A stretch of 64,000 bases of DNA from Anaerolineae bacterium (GTDB lineage: Bacteria; Chloroflexota; Anaerolineae; Promineifilales; Promineifilaceae). The stretch lies in contig JAHDWK010000006.1 in assembly GCA_023382655.1 (NCBI GenBank), forward strand, positions 186,001-250,000. The letters run 5' to 3'. Each line of letters starts with the position of its first letter. The first letter of the stretch is position 1. The position numbers were made by a program, and so were the translations under genes. Positions 17,712 through 26,401 of the stretch are shown in pieces. Below the pieces are notes generated by a model, which was not told the DNA's origin, did no database searches, and saw only the letters and a program-made list of their open reading frames with translations.

Positions 17712-18072
17712 ATGGATTGGATGCTACACGAGGTTAGATCAAGGGTCAAGTGAGGAGGGAAAAGCTGTCAGATTTGGCCCCCTCTTGACCGGCGCCCGGT
17801 TCGCGCGTATTGTCTATTTCGTCAGCAAAGTGACAGGTGACAGCGGACAAGGTGACAGGTGACAATGTGCGCGCAACCGCATTCTGTGTATTGTATAGTT
17901 CCCGGTATTCTCAGCCGGATAATAGAACCATGAACCTGGCCCGCTCTTTGGTGACGGGCACAAGACAATGGGATTGGTATAACATCGCCGATTTTGGGCG
18001 GGTGTTGAAGTAAAGGGTGATTGGAGATTCAGGCAATAGCTACTCTCCAATCTCGCTAAAGGAGACATCAGA
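17712..18072. other. intergenic region with iterated-word elements
   Basis: No gene is supported between the divergent peptidase and aldolase genes. Words GTGACAGGTGACAGCGGACAAGGTGACAGGTGAC (17829-17863) and GGTGATTGGAGATTC...CTCTCCAATCTC (18014-18058) are spacer repeats. The aldolase ribosome binding site AAAGGAG is at 18058-18064. Confidence 0.5.
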
Positions 18073-19092
18073 ATGAACAAACAACAATTAGAAACGACTG
18101 CACAAGCCATGGTTGCCAAAGGCAAGGGCATTCTGGCCATGGATGAAAGCACCGGTACCTGCGCCAAACGTTTTGCCAAGCAGGGCATTGAATTTTCGTT
18201 TGAATCGCGCCGCGCCTACCGCAGTTTGTTGGTGACCACGCCGAAGCTCTCTGACCATATCGCCGGGGCGATTTTGTTTGATGAAACGATCCGGCAGCAG
18301 GTGACGGGCAGCGACACGCCAATTCCCGAATACATGGCCGCTCACGGCATTATTCCCGGCATCAAAGTAGACATGGGCGCCAAGCCGCTGGCGGGGCATC
18401 CGGGCGAGGTCGTGACCGAAGGGCTGGATGGGCTGCGCGAGCGGCTGGCCGAATACCGGGAGATGGGGGCACGCTTTGCCAAGTGGCGGGCGGTCATCAC
18501 CATTGGCGATGAACTACCGACGCCAGCCTGCATCCAGGCCAATGCCCATGCGCTGGCGCGGTATGCGGCGCTGGTACAAGATGCTGGATTGGTTCCCATT
18601 GTGGAGCCGGAAGTGTTGATGGATGGCCGTCACACCATTGAGCAGTGTTATGTAGTCACGGCCGTGACCCTGCATACCGTCTTCGCTGAATTATTCCAGC
18701 AGGGCGTTCACCTGGAGGGCATTGTCCTCAAACCAAGTATGGTCATTGCCGGGAAGGAATGTCCGCAGCGGGCCGCCCCGGAACAGGTGGCGGCAGAAAC
18801 GGTACGGTGTTTGCGGAATCATGTGCCCGCCGCCGTGCCCGGTATTGCCTTCCTGTCCGGGGGTCAGACAGACGCAGAAGCGACCAGGCACTTGAGCCTG
18901 ATCAATCAACAAGGGCATTTACCCTGGGCGCTGACGTTTTCTTACGGCCGTGCCCTGCAACAAGAGGCGCTGGCGGCCTGGGACGGCCGTGAGGCCAATA
19001 TCCCCACTGCGCAAGCTGCCCTCTACCGGCGGGCCGGTCTGGTTGGCGCTGCCGCCACCGGCAACTATTCGCCAGAAATGGAAGAAAGGTGA
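18073..19092 (+). CDS. fructose-bisphosphate aldolase, class I
   Basis: Schiff-base aldolase of glycolysis and gluconeogenesis, 339 residues. It matches the eukaryote-like class I family: GILAMDESTGTCAKRF near the start, Lys137 in RFAKWRAVI, VPIVEPEVLMDG, and the Schiff-base lysine Lys220 in EGIVLKPSMVI. The C-terminus ends GNYSPEMEER rather than in the usual Tyr. The ATG is preceded by AAAGGAGACATCAGA, a strong ribosome binding site. It appears to be a single-gene unit between divergent and convergent neighbours. Confidence 0.95.
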   Translation: MNKQQLETTAQAMVAKGKGILAMDESTGTCAKRFAKQGIEFSFESRRAYRSLLVTTPKLSDHIAGAILFDETIRQQVTGSDTPIPEYMAAHGIIPGIKVDMGAKPLAGHPGEVVTEGLDGLRERLAEYREMGARFAKWRAVITIGDELPTPACIQANAHALARYAALVQDAGLVPIVEPEVLMDGRHTIEQCYVVTAVTLHTVFAELFQQGVHLEGIVLKPSMVIAGKECPQRAAPEQVAAETVRCLRNHVPAAVPGIAFLSGGQTDAEATRHLSLINQQGHLPWALTFSYGRALQQEALAAWDGREANIPTAQAALYRRAGLVGAAATGNYSPEMEER

Positions 19093-19147
19093 GTCTGCTA
19101 CTTTCAGGGTTTCGCTGGTCTGACAGGTGTTGACACGCTGAGTGAAC

Positions 19148-20389
19148 TTACCAGCTATCCAACCGAAAACCCAACCAGGGGGTCAGCATTTCGGCGGGGG
19201 TCATGCTGCCGTGCCCGCCAACCATATGCCGGGCTTTTTTCTCCTGGGTGCGGGTGAGCAGTCTGTAACCACCGCGCATGATAACGGTAATGTCTCCCAG
19301 GCGATCAAGGGCTACGGCCGTATGTGGTTCTGGCCCAAATAATCCTCCCGCCAGAGCCACATCGGAGCGCAAGGCGATCAGGGCATGACTGAGGTGAGTT
19401 TGCAGGTAATGGAGAATGTCGTCGGTACGGCCGTGCCTGGCATATAAATAACTCACCCGATGCTCACCGGTGGGGCGCATAAACAACATCTCCTGCAAAC
19501 GGGGGTGGTCTTCCAGGAAAATGTAGTCCGGCAAAGCGATCTGGCCGTGATCGGCGGTGATAAAAAGGAGTGTGTCCTGGCGGGCTACGGCCGTCAGCCG
19601 ATTCAAAAACTCATGCTCAATCTGGTGAAACAACATCCGGGCTTCAGCGCGAGTAGCGGCGCCATTCCACAACCGGAAATGGCTCAGGGTATCAATCACC
19701 GGCCAATAGCCAAAAAGTAAGAGTGGTTCACTGGGCTTTTCGTGCAACAACTGCCCCATTTGCCAGAGCAGGTCGGCAAACGTCACCGCGCCCTGGTCTG
19801 CCGCCAGGCCACGGCCGTGCATTTTGCTCAGCGCCGAGTTGACAATTTCCCGCCCTTTGAAGGAGTAGGTGGGCACACCGTACCGGGCCAGTTGCTCCGC
19901 CAGGCCCGGCCATTGCAAAAATGTCTCCGGGTCCAGGCCAGCGTCTACCAGGGCATTGGGATGATGCGCAAAAACAGGCGTAAACCGGAGCATTTCGGTA
20001 GCAACGGCAAAATCCGGCAAGAACATGGTAAAGCCTAACATGCCATGTTGGGCCGGCGCTACGCCCGTCCAAAGGGTACTCAAGGCGGCCACTGTTGTGG
20101 AGGGGAAAATGGAAGTTAGTTGGCCGACAACCCCTGCCTTTTGCACTAATCGCTCCAGATTGGCCGCCTCCGCTTGCAGCAAATTCCAGCCAAACGCATC
20201 CAGGACAAGCAGCACCACCCGTTTTGCGCCACCGGCAAGCGGCTGCCACAATTCAGCCGCCAGTGATGGCAGGCCATTGAAGGGGACATGCAAAATTTCA
20301 GCGGCGGTGGCGGGGATATTGGCAATGGAACGGCCGTCATAAGCCGGCGGGGTAAATTCGTCCGGTAAGGCAAAAGGGAGATGGGGCAT
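19148..20389 (-). CDS. type I phosphodiesterase / alkaline-phosphatase-superfamily protein
   Basis: 413-residue metallo-hydrolase of the nucleotide pyrophosphatase/phosphodiesterase group. Metal-site segments are visible: VLLVLDAFGWN (first Asp), the Thr nucleophile region FPSTTVAALSTLWTG, and the ITADHGQI segment near residue 290, with further Asp/His residues downstream. There is no signal peptide, so it is probably cytoplasmic. The start follows AGGAG 8 bases upstream. It is separated from the upstream atp genes by a terminator at 20408-20435. The natural substrate is unknown. Confidence 0.83.
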   Translation of the reverse strand: MPHLPFALPDEFTPPAYDGRSIANIPATAAEILHVPFNGLPSLAAELWQPLAGGAKRVVLLVLDAFGWNLLQAEAANLERLVQKAGVVGQLTSIFPSTTVAALSTLWTGVAPAQHGMLGFTMFLPDFAVATEMLRFTPVFAHHPNALVDAGLDPETFLQWPGLAEQLARYGVPTYSFKGREIVNSALSKMHGRGLAADQGAVTFADLLWQMGQLLHEKPSEPLLLFGYWPVIDTLSHFRLWNGAATRAEARMLFHQIEHEFLNRLTAVARQDTLLFITADHGQIALPDYIFLEDHPRLQEMLFMRPTGEHRVSYLYARHGRTDDILHYLQTHLSHALIALRSDVALAGGLFGPEPHTAVALDRLGDITVIMRGGYRLLTRTQEKKARHMVGGHGSMTPAEMLTPWLGFRLDSW

Positions 20390-20407
20390 AACCGGCTCCT
20401 GTTACAC

Positions 20408-20435
20408 AAAAAAAGCCAGGAATTGACCTGGCCTT
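20408..20435 (-). terminator. Rho-independent terminator of the atp operon
   Basis: Read on the minus strand, GCCAGG and CCTGGC form a stem around TCAATT, followed directly by TTTTTTT. It lies downstream of atpF and upstream of the phosphodiesterase start, so the F0 gene run ends here. Confidence 0.85.
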
Positions 20436-20456
20436 TCGGGTAAATAGGGCGTTGGG

Positions 20457-20483
20457 TACGGCCGTAAGGGTTACGGCCGTACC
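20457..20483. repeat. two ACGGCCGT octamers arranged as an inverted repeat
   Basis: GTACGGCCGTAA and TTACGGCCGTAC flank GGG, giving a 27-base palindrome built from two copies of the genome-wide octamer, in the gap after atpF. Confidence 0.8.
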
Positions 20484-20535
20484 ATTCTCCTCGCTTATAA
20501 CGAGAGCAAGATCGAAACCTATCAGGTTTAATCCT

Positions 20536-21240
20536 CTATTTCAATGATTCACCTAGCGCACTCATGCGGTTAGCCACGCTGCTGTCCACCACCTGGTCAC
20601 CCACACGCACAATCAGACCGCCCAAAATACGCGGGTCAACCTTAAAGGTGACATCGGCCACTTTCAGGGCGTTTTTCACATTGGTCTGTTCCGCATTGGT
20701 CAGCGGCAGCGCGCTTGTTACTTCAGCCATGTCGCCACTCAGACTGCTCACATCGGCCGGCACTTTAGCAAAGAAATCGGCAATCAAAACACGTTGGCGC
20801 TCTTCACTCAACGATTCACCCACCAGTTTGTTGGCCGCAGCAATGGCAATGGAAGCCACCTGACCACGCAAGTCGGCTAAAATGCGGTTGCGTTCAGCCT
20901 CCGCTTCCTCGCTGGCATTGGCCACCACGCCTTTGGCTTCCTCACTTGCCTGAGCCAAAATAGTTCTGGCCTGCTCTTCAGCCTGCCCGGCCGCTTCCTG
21001 GCGGATTTTGGCCGCTTCAGCGCGGGCCTCATCCAGCACCTTCTTGGCCTGGGCGTCCGCATTATCGCGGGCGATAGCCGCCTGGCGCGCATCTTCTAAT
21101 CCCTTTGCAATCCTCGCCTTCCGTTCTTCCAATACCCGGATGATAGGGTTGTACAAATAACCCCGCAGCACCAGGAACAGAGTCACGAAGAGGATAATCT
21201 GCATGAACAGGTAGCCTACATTAATACCTAACGCATCCAT
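20536..21240 (-). CDS. F0F1 ATP synthase subunit b fused to a delta C-terminal domain
   Basis: 234 residues. Residues 1-160 are a typical b subunit: one membrane helix (about 9-28), then a long charged helix rich in Ala, Glu and Arg that forms the peripheral stalk. Residues about 173-234 match the C-terminal domain of subunit delta (LPLTNAEQ..., VDPRILGGLIVRVGDQVVD, S..NRMSALGESL). The N-terminal six-helix domain of delta, which normally caps the alpha subunits, is not present. Free b is usually about 160 residues. It is the last F0 gene before a terminator; no atpH, A, G, D or C follows. Confidence 0.85.
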   Translation of the reverse strand: MDALGINVGYLFMQIILFVTLFLVLRGYLYNPIIRVLEERKARIAKGLEDARQAAIARDNADAQAKKVLDEARAEAAKIRQEAAGQAEEQARTILAQASEEAKGVVANASEEAEAERNRILADLRGQVASIAIAAANKLVGESLSEERQRVLIADFFAKVPADVSSLSGDMAEVTSALPLTNAEQTNVKNALKVADVTFKVDPRILGGLIVRVGDQVVDSSVANRMSALGESLK

Positions 21241-21303
21241 ATCTTTCCTCTTAGTTCATTCACTCCACTTGATAACATAAAGCCATCAATAGAGTCGTTA
21301 TCC

Positions 21304-21561
21304 TTAGCCAACGGGCGCCACAAAAATCAGGATTAGAGAAACGACCAGGGCGTAAATAGCCACGGCTTCCGCCAGAGCCACACCCAAGATCATGTTACTT
21401 TGAATAGCGCCGGCAGCGTCAGGGTTGCGGGCAATACCTTGCACAGCACCACCTACGACGATACCCACGCCAGCGCCAGCACCAATAGCGCCGGTCATCG
21501 CCAGACCTGCCCCTAAGTATTTGAGGCCTGTTGCTAAAATTATTGCGGATTCTGGATCCAT
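21304..21561 (-). CDS. atpE: F0 ATP synthase subunit c
   Basis: 85-residue proteolipid that forms the rotor ring in the membrane. Two helices flank the conserved polar loop (ARNPDA at 44-49). The first helix has the Gly-rich packing motif [12 protein letters not shown] and the second carries the ion-binding Glu65 in [12 protein letters not shown]. The residues around Glu65 lack the Gln and Ser/Thr set seen in Na+-binding rings, so protons are the likely coupling ion. It lies between atpB and atpF in the expected order. Confidence 0.95.
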   Translation of the reverse strand: MDPESAIILATGLKYLGAGLAMTGAIGAGAGVGIVVGGAVQGIARNPDAAGAIQSNMILGVALAEAVAIYALVVSLILIFVAPVG

Positions 21562-21605
21562 TATGATTATCCTCCAAAGGTTTGATTTACTTGGTAATTT
21601 AGTTT

Positions 21606-21638
21606 AGAAGTTCAACTTCTCTGAGAAGTTGAACTTCT
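21606..21638. repeat. nested 33-base palindrome (15-3-15), AGAAGTTCAACTTCT
   Basis: AGAAGTTCAACTTCT, CTG, AGAAGTTGAACTTCT: the same architecture as the AGACCTGACAGGTCT elements but with different bases. It lies between atpB and atpE, inside the operon. Confidence 0.88.
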
Positions 21639-21647
21639 GACAGAAAC

Positions 21648-22751
21648 TTAATGATGATCATCACCGTGCCCATGCGTAGCGCCGGCCATAAAGGTGAGGG
21701 TAAGCAGGGCAAACACCAGCGCCTGCAACGCACCCACGCCAAATTCTAGAAAGTAGAAAGCGAGATTGGCCACAGGCAGCAATGAGGCGATAACAAACAG
21801 CAGCACCATCCCGGCGAAGATATTACCCAACAACCGGAAGGCAAATGAGACGATTTTGAATACTTCACTGATAAACTCGAGCAAACCGACGCCGGTGTCC
21901 ATCACAGCCAGCGGGCTTTTGGCGATTTTGTCACCGTCCCAGACGAAGAATTTCTTCCAATAGCTCAACCCCAAAGCTCTCATGCCATAATACTGCGTCA
22001 TAATGACGGAAATGATAGCCACAGCCAGGGTAAAGTTCAGATCAGAAGCCGCCGGCCGGAAAAAGGGCACAATAGACCAATGCGCTTCACCGGGTGGATT
22101 CTCGCCATTTTCATCTGGGCGGGGATTGACCAGAAGATTGCCTCGTTTTAATGCTCTATCGTTTTCTTCGATGATTGCATGTTCCACTTGTTCAAAAATG
22201 TGATGTGCTTCTTCTGCGGTCGCGCCTGCTTTGAGGGCCGCTTCCTCGGCCAATTCGGCCTCATAATGAGCTACATCCTCAAAGATGCCGATAGAGTCAA
22301 AACCAGGTACTAAGCCCATCCAGTTGGAGATGAGAATCCACAAGATGAAGGTCATAAAGAAGGGGAAAAAGGCTTTTGTCCACTTACCGGCGGAACTCTC
22401 CACGTAGTTATAAGCCATCTCAAAAACCATCTCAAAGAAGTTGTAGAAACCGGTGGGGACTTCGTCGGCGGTGCGGGAACGGGGCTTCTGCAAAAAGGCG
22501 ATGAGCAGAATGAGTACAAAAGAGAGTATCGCCGCCATGAAGGTGTTGGTTAACCCCTTGCCAAACAGGCCATACAGTGGACTATCAGAACCCCAACGAA
22601 CAACGACTTCACCGGGCAGTTGGATAAACGGCCGTACCGGGGCAAATGAAAATTCTAACCCTAACCAGCCGCTCACCGGGTCTAAGCCAAAAACACCGCC
22701 AAAGAATATCAGCAATAGGACGCCAAGATAAATGACATACCGTTTTTTCAT
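21648..22751 (-). CDS. atpB: F0 ATP synthase subunit a (long form)
   Basis: Stator proton-channel subunit, 367 residues against the usual 230-290. The essential arginine is Arg306 in VSFAFRLLGNIFAG and the last helices are typical. The extra length comes from a hydrophilic, Glu/Ala-rich insert at about residues 154-226 between the helix ending in GLVPG and the next membrane segment, plus a His-rich C-terminus (HGHGDDHH). The ATG overlaps the upstream stop (ATGA), showing coupling. The insert would lie at the membrane surface; its function is unknown. Confidence 0.92.
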   Translation of the reverse strand: MKKRYVIYLGVLLLIFFGGVFGLDPVSGWLGLEFSFAPVRPFIQLPGEVVVRWGSDSPLYGLFGKGLTNTFMAAILSFVLILLIAFLQKPRSRTADEVPTGFYNFFEMVFEMAYNYVESSAGKWTKAFFPFFMTFILWILISNWMGLVPGFDSIGIFEDVAHYEAELAEEAALKAGATAEEAHHIFEQVEHAIIEENDRALKRGNLLVNPRPDENGENPPGEAHWSIVPFFRPAASDLNFTLAVAIISVIMTQYYGMRALGLSYWKKFFVWDGDKIAKSPLAVMDTGVGLLEFISEVFKIVSFAFRLLGNIFAGMVLLFVIASLLPVANLAFYFLEFGVGALQALVFALLTLTFMAGATHGHGDDHH

Positions 22752-23026
22752 GTGGTGGTATCTTCCTCCGTTTCTTCAGATTGTTGCAGTTTGATCTGGG
22801 CACGGTTTACGGCCGTCAGGCTCAGGCGCACCGTGAAATATAGGGCAACCGGTACGCTGCCAACCATTAACAAGACTGTAAATAATGCCGTTGTACCCAG
22901 GAATTTGTCGAGTGCCATACCCACGCCCAGAGCAATGAATACAATGAATACAATCAAACAACCTACCTGCCCCACCACACTTGCCAGCAGGGCCTGGGTA
23001 TTTACATCTTGTTGATTTTTATTCAC
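22748..23026 (-). CDS. AtpZ/AtpI-like small membrane protein
   Basis: 92 residues with two membrane helices (about 15-40 and 45-68) and a charged tail. Size, topology and position as first gene of the atp set match the AtpZ/AtpI family, which helps c-ring assembly or acts with AtpI in Mg2+/Ca2+ transport. The start is GTG at 23026 with GGTGGG upstream; the end overlaps atpB by 4 bases. Sequence similarity by eye is only moderate, so the name rests mainly on context. Confidence 0.7.
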   Translation of the reverse strand: MNKNQQDVNTQALLASVVGQVGCLIVFIVFIALGVGMALDKFLGTTALFTVLLMVGSVPVALYFTVRLSLTAVNRAQIKLQQSEETEEDTTT

Positions 23027-23088
23027 TGTTCACCCACCAGAGCGCGAGTTTGCGCATTATATCACAAAGGAAACGTGTGACAATTTTT

Positions 23089-23155
23089 CGTAATCCGTGA
23101 TGCGTAATCCGTAATCCGAAGCTCAATATCGGCTCACGGATTACGATTACGGATC
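23089..23155. repeat. CGTAATCCG-family inverted repeat
   Basis: CGTAATCCGTGATGCGTAATCCG words are followed by complementary CGGATTACGATTACGGAT words. It fills the space between nuoN and the atp genes. Related elements lie near 31228-31280, 40525-40610, 52393-52470 and 56815-56870. Confidence 0.8.
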
Positions 23156-24713
23156 AGCCGCCTGCCAGTGTTAAAAAGGAGGCAGCCGCCTGTAACGTCC
23201 ATTCATACGCCGGGCCCGCATAGACACCCAGGATAATGACCACCAGGGTCGTGAGGCCCAATCCCATCACCGCCGCGCGGGAGACGGGAATCTCTATTGC
23301 CTCAGCGTCAGAACGGTAGAGGTACATATACTTGATGACTGTCAGGTAGTAGTACAAGGCCACAAAGGCATTCAAAATACCAATGGCGGCCAACCACCAA
23401 TAACCGGCATCTACGGCCGCTTTGAAGATGAAAAACTTACCCAGGAAACCGGCCGTAGGCGGAATACCACCTAAGGAGAGCAAGGCGATCATCATCACCA
23501 GCGCCAGATACGGCGAGCGCCGGTTGAGGCCATACAGGTCTTCCATCTGGTCAGAGCGAGATACATTACTGACGATGATAATGACGCCAAAAGCGGCAAT
23601 GTTGGTAAAGGCGTACATGAGTAGATAGAACATGGACGCACCATACCCATCCTGGGTAAAGATGATCAGGCCAATCATGGCATAACCAGCCTGGGCCACA
23701 CTGGAATAAGCCAGCATCCGTTTGATGTTCTTCTGGAAAATGGCAGACAGGTTCCCCAGTGTCATGGTAATGATGCAGATGACTACCAACAACGCCCACC
23801 AGGGCGCCTGGGCAGTGGACACTGAAGTGGGCGCGCCAAAAACGCCGGCTGTAAACACACGCAAGAAGATGGCGAACCCGGCCGCTTTAGAAGCGGTGGA
23901 GACAAAAGCGGTAAAGGCGGTAGGTGCACCTTCGTAGGTATCGGGCGCCCACCAGTGGAAGGGTACGGCCGAGATTTTGAAGCCAAAACCAACGACGATC
24001 ATAACAACGGCGACCAGGTTTACGGCCGTCAAATCTTGAATTTGGCTCACCATATCTGCTGACATGCCCATCTGCGGCGCCTGTGCCAAAGTGGGAATAC
24101 CCTGCACAATTTCACCCAGGACATAGATATTGGTGCTACCATAAATACCATAAATATAACTCATACCAAAGAGCATAACGGCCGTGGCAAATGCCCCATA
24201 CACAAAATACTTCATACCCGCTTCCACCGAACGGTCATCCGCCTTGTAGAAACCGGCCAGAATGTACGACGAAATACTCGCCATTTCCAGGCCGATGTAA
24301 AGCATGATCAGATCGGCTGAAGCCGCCATCAGACTGAACCCCATCGTTGCCGTAATGAGCAAGGCAAAATACTCGATCTTTTGCAGCCAGCGTGTATCCA
24401 CCGATATCAGGCAAGTCGTCATCAAAGCCGTCAGGAAAATGACACGAAACACCAATGTAATCATGTCATTGCGCAGCATCCCGCCCCAAATGAGCGTCTC
24501 TTCCAGCGATGCATTTGCCGCCGGAACGTCGGCATACCACCATAGTCCCAAAGTCAGCAACAAGATGATAAACGCGCCCCAGGCGGTCATTAAGCCCACA
24601 TTGCGCTGCCGGTCATTGGGCAGCAACCGGCTGTAAAGCTGAATGGCAAACAGCAAAATCGTCAGTGAGATTTCTGGTAATAGAAACAGGTACCAGGATG
24701 AAGGAATTTCCAC
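23154..24713 (-). CDS. nuoN: NADH-quinone oxidoreductase subunit N
   Basis: 519-residue antiporter-like membrane subunit of complex I, with about 14 helices. Typical parts include LLYIGLEMASISSYILAGF, the channel Lys/His segments FKISAVPFHWWAPDTYEGAPT and MLAYSSVAQAGYAMIG, and SLGGIPPTAGFLGKF. The GTG at 24713 is chosen since GGAGGT lies 7 bases upstream, inside the end of nuoM; the longer frame to 24755 would overlap nuoM by 41 bases. It is the last nuo gene of the run. Confidence 0.95.
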   Translation of the reverse strand: MEIPSSWYLFLLPEISLTILLFAIQLYSRLLPNDRQRNVGLMTAWGAFIILLLTLGLWWYADVPAANASLEETLIWGGMLRNDMITLVFRVIFLTALMTTCLISVDTRWLQKIEYFALLITATMGFSLMAASADLIMLYIGLEMASISSYILAGFYKADDRSVEAGMKYFVYGAFATAVMLFGMSYIYGIYGSTNIYVLGEIVQGIPTLAQAPQMGMSADMVSQIQDLTAVNLVAVVMIVVGFGFKISAVPFHWWAPDTYEGAPTAFTAFVSTASKAAGFAIFLRVFTAGVFGAPTSVSTAQAPWWALLVVICIITMTLGNLSAIFQKNIKRMLAYSSVAQAGYAMIGLIIFTQDGYGASMFYLLMYAFTNIAAFGVIIIVSNVSRSDQMEDLYGLNRRSPYLALVMMIALLSLGGIPPTAGFLGKFFIFKAAVDAGYWWLAAIGILNAFVALYYYLTVIKYMYLYRSDAEAIEIPVSRAAVMGLGLTTLVVIILGVYAGPAYEWTLQAAASFLTLAGG

Positions 24714-24714
24714 G

Positions 24715-26331
24715 TTATGCACCTCCCAACCAGAGCAGCAGGTTAGATGCGCCAATCTGCACCGTATCCAATATGGTCATGGCTTGCTGCGCTTCGTTCA
24801 ACCGGCTAATAACCGGGGTCATGCCTGACTCCACCATGGGCACAATGATCTGCGGGTAGACGCCAATGACGACCAAAATTGCCACAAACATCGCCAGCGT
24901 CAGCTTATCAATGGGCAAGATGGGGCGCATGTCGTGCCACTTTTCGGCGTCATATTCGCCAAAAAAGACAGAACCAACAGCGCGCAAGATATAGCCGGCT
25001 GTAATTACAATCGCCACGACAGAAATAATGGCGATCCAGCGGTAATAGTTACCGGGGTTCAAGCCAAAAGCGCCGCTAAAATCCATGCCATTACCTTCCC
25101 ACAAGCCGACAAAGATGGGGAACTCGGCAATAAAGCCGGACAAACCGGGCATACCCATAGAAACCAGACCGCCGATAACAAAGGCGACCGCGCCCCAGGA
25201 CAACACCTTGTTCATACCGCTGAGTTGATCCATATCGCGGGTGTGCGCCCGGTCATAAATCATGCCGACGACGGAAAAGAAGAGAGCGGTCATCACGCCG
25301 TGGCTGACCATCTGCACCCCCGCGCCGGTATACCCTTTCAGGTTTAGGGTGGCAAAACCCATGGCCACCAGCCCCATGTGGCTGACACTGGAATACCCGA
25401 TCAGGTATTTCATGTCGCGCTGGCGCATGGCGATGAGCGAACCGTAGACCACGTTGATGAGGGTGAGCAGGATGACGAAGGGCATCCAGTACACAGTGCC
25501 TTCCGGCAAAATCTGAATGCCCACGCGCATGGAAGCATACGCGCCCAATTTCATCAAGACGCCCGCATGAATCATGGACACGGCCGTAGGCGCCGCCACG
25601 TGCCCATCCGGTGACCAGTTGTGAAACGGGAACGTACCCGCCAGCACCGCAAAACCAAAAAAGAGGGGCAGGAACGTCACCATCTGTATATCAAAGGGGA
25701 AACTGGCTTCCGCCCACACGCGCAGATCAAACGTCGGCTGCGGTAGTTGGAAGTAGAGTATCAGGAAGGCGATAAAGGAAACAAAGCTGCCGATCAACAG
25801 ATAGAGCGTCAGCTTCATGGCGGCATATTCCCGCGTCTGTTTCCAGCCCCAGATGACGATCATGACGTACATGGGCAGCACCGCCAGCTCGTAGAAGAAG
25901 AAGAGCAGGAAGGCGTCTACAGCGACAAACACACCCTGAACACCCGCCACCAGGAGCATGAAGAAGGCAAAAAACTCGCGCGGCCGGTCGTCAATGCTCC
26001 AGGAAATGAGAACACCGCCCAGACCAACGATTGAAGTCAGCAGCACCAGCGTGGCGCTCAACCCGTCCACGCCGACAATGTAATTGATGCCTACACTGGG
26101 AATCCAGGCGTATTCTTCCAAATACGCCAGCGTCTCTCCCCAACGTGCGTCTGGCGTCGGCAAAGCCGCATTATAGGAGAAGTATACATACAACGAGAGT
26201 AACAGCCCCAGAATCATGGCCGCCAACGCCAGCATCCGCGCATTTTCGCCCCGTTCTTTGGGCAACAGGAGGATGATGACGGCCGTGACTATCGGCGATA
26301 ATGCAATGATGGATAAAAAGGGAAATTCCAT
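24715..26331 (-). CDS. nuoM: NADH-quinone oxidoreductase subunit M (second copy)
   Basis: 538-residue antiporter-like complex I subunit, the second of two tandem NuoM-type genes. Hallmarks are FFFYELAVLPMYVMIVIWG, the channel segment FPFHNWSPDGHVAAPTAVSMIHAGVLMKLGAY, MKYLIGYSSVSHMGLV and GMPGLSGFIAEF. The ATG at 26331 has GAAGAGG just upstream and removes six unrelated residues. It is about as close to NuoM as its neighbour at 26402-27958 but clearly divergent, so the two are not a recent duplication. See the finding on two-M complex I. Confidence 0.93.
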   Translation of the reverse strand: MEFPFLSIIALSPIVTAVIILLLPKERGENARMLALAAMILGLLLSLYVYFSYNAALPTPDARWGETLAYLEEYAWIPSVGINYIVGVDGLSATLVLLTSIVGLGGVLISWSIDDRPREFFAFFMLLVAGVQGVFVAVDAFLLFFFYELAVLPMYVMIVIWGWKQTREYAAMKLTLYLLIGSFVSFIAFLILYFQLPQPTFDLRVWAEASFPFDIQMVTFLPLFFGFAVLAGTFPFHNWSPDGHVAAPTAVSMIHAGVLMKLGAYASMRVGIQILPEGTVYWMPFVILLTLINVVYGSLIAMRQRDMKYLIGYSSVSHMGLVAMGFATLNLKGYTGAGVQMVSHGVMTALFFSVVGMIYDRAHTRDMDQLSGMNKVLSWGAVAFVIGGLVSMGMPGLSGFIAEFPIFVGLWEGNGMDFSGAFGLNPGNYYRWIAIISVVAIVITAGYILRAVGSVFFGEYDAEKWHDMRPILPIDKLTLAMFVAILVVIGVYPQIIVPMVESGMTPVISRLNEAQQAMTILDTVQIGASNLLLWLGGA

Positions 26332-26357
26332 AAGCCTCTTCCCAACCAAAGAAGATA

Positions 26358-26400
26358 TTGGATAACAGGGTAATTACGTAATTACCCTGTTACCCAATTA
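26358..26400. repeat. palindromic spacer between the two nuoM genes
   Basis: ATTGGATAACAGGGTAATTA and TAATTACCCTGTTACCCAAT form a long hairpin around the CG centre. It fills most of the intergenic gap. Confidence 0.8.
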
Positions 26401-26401
26401 C

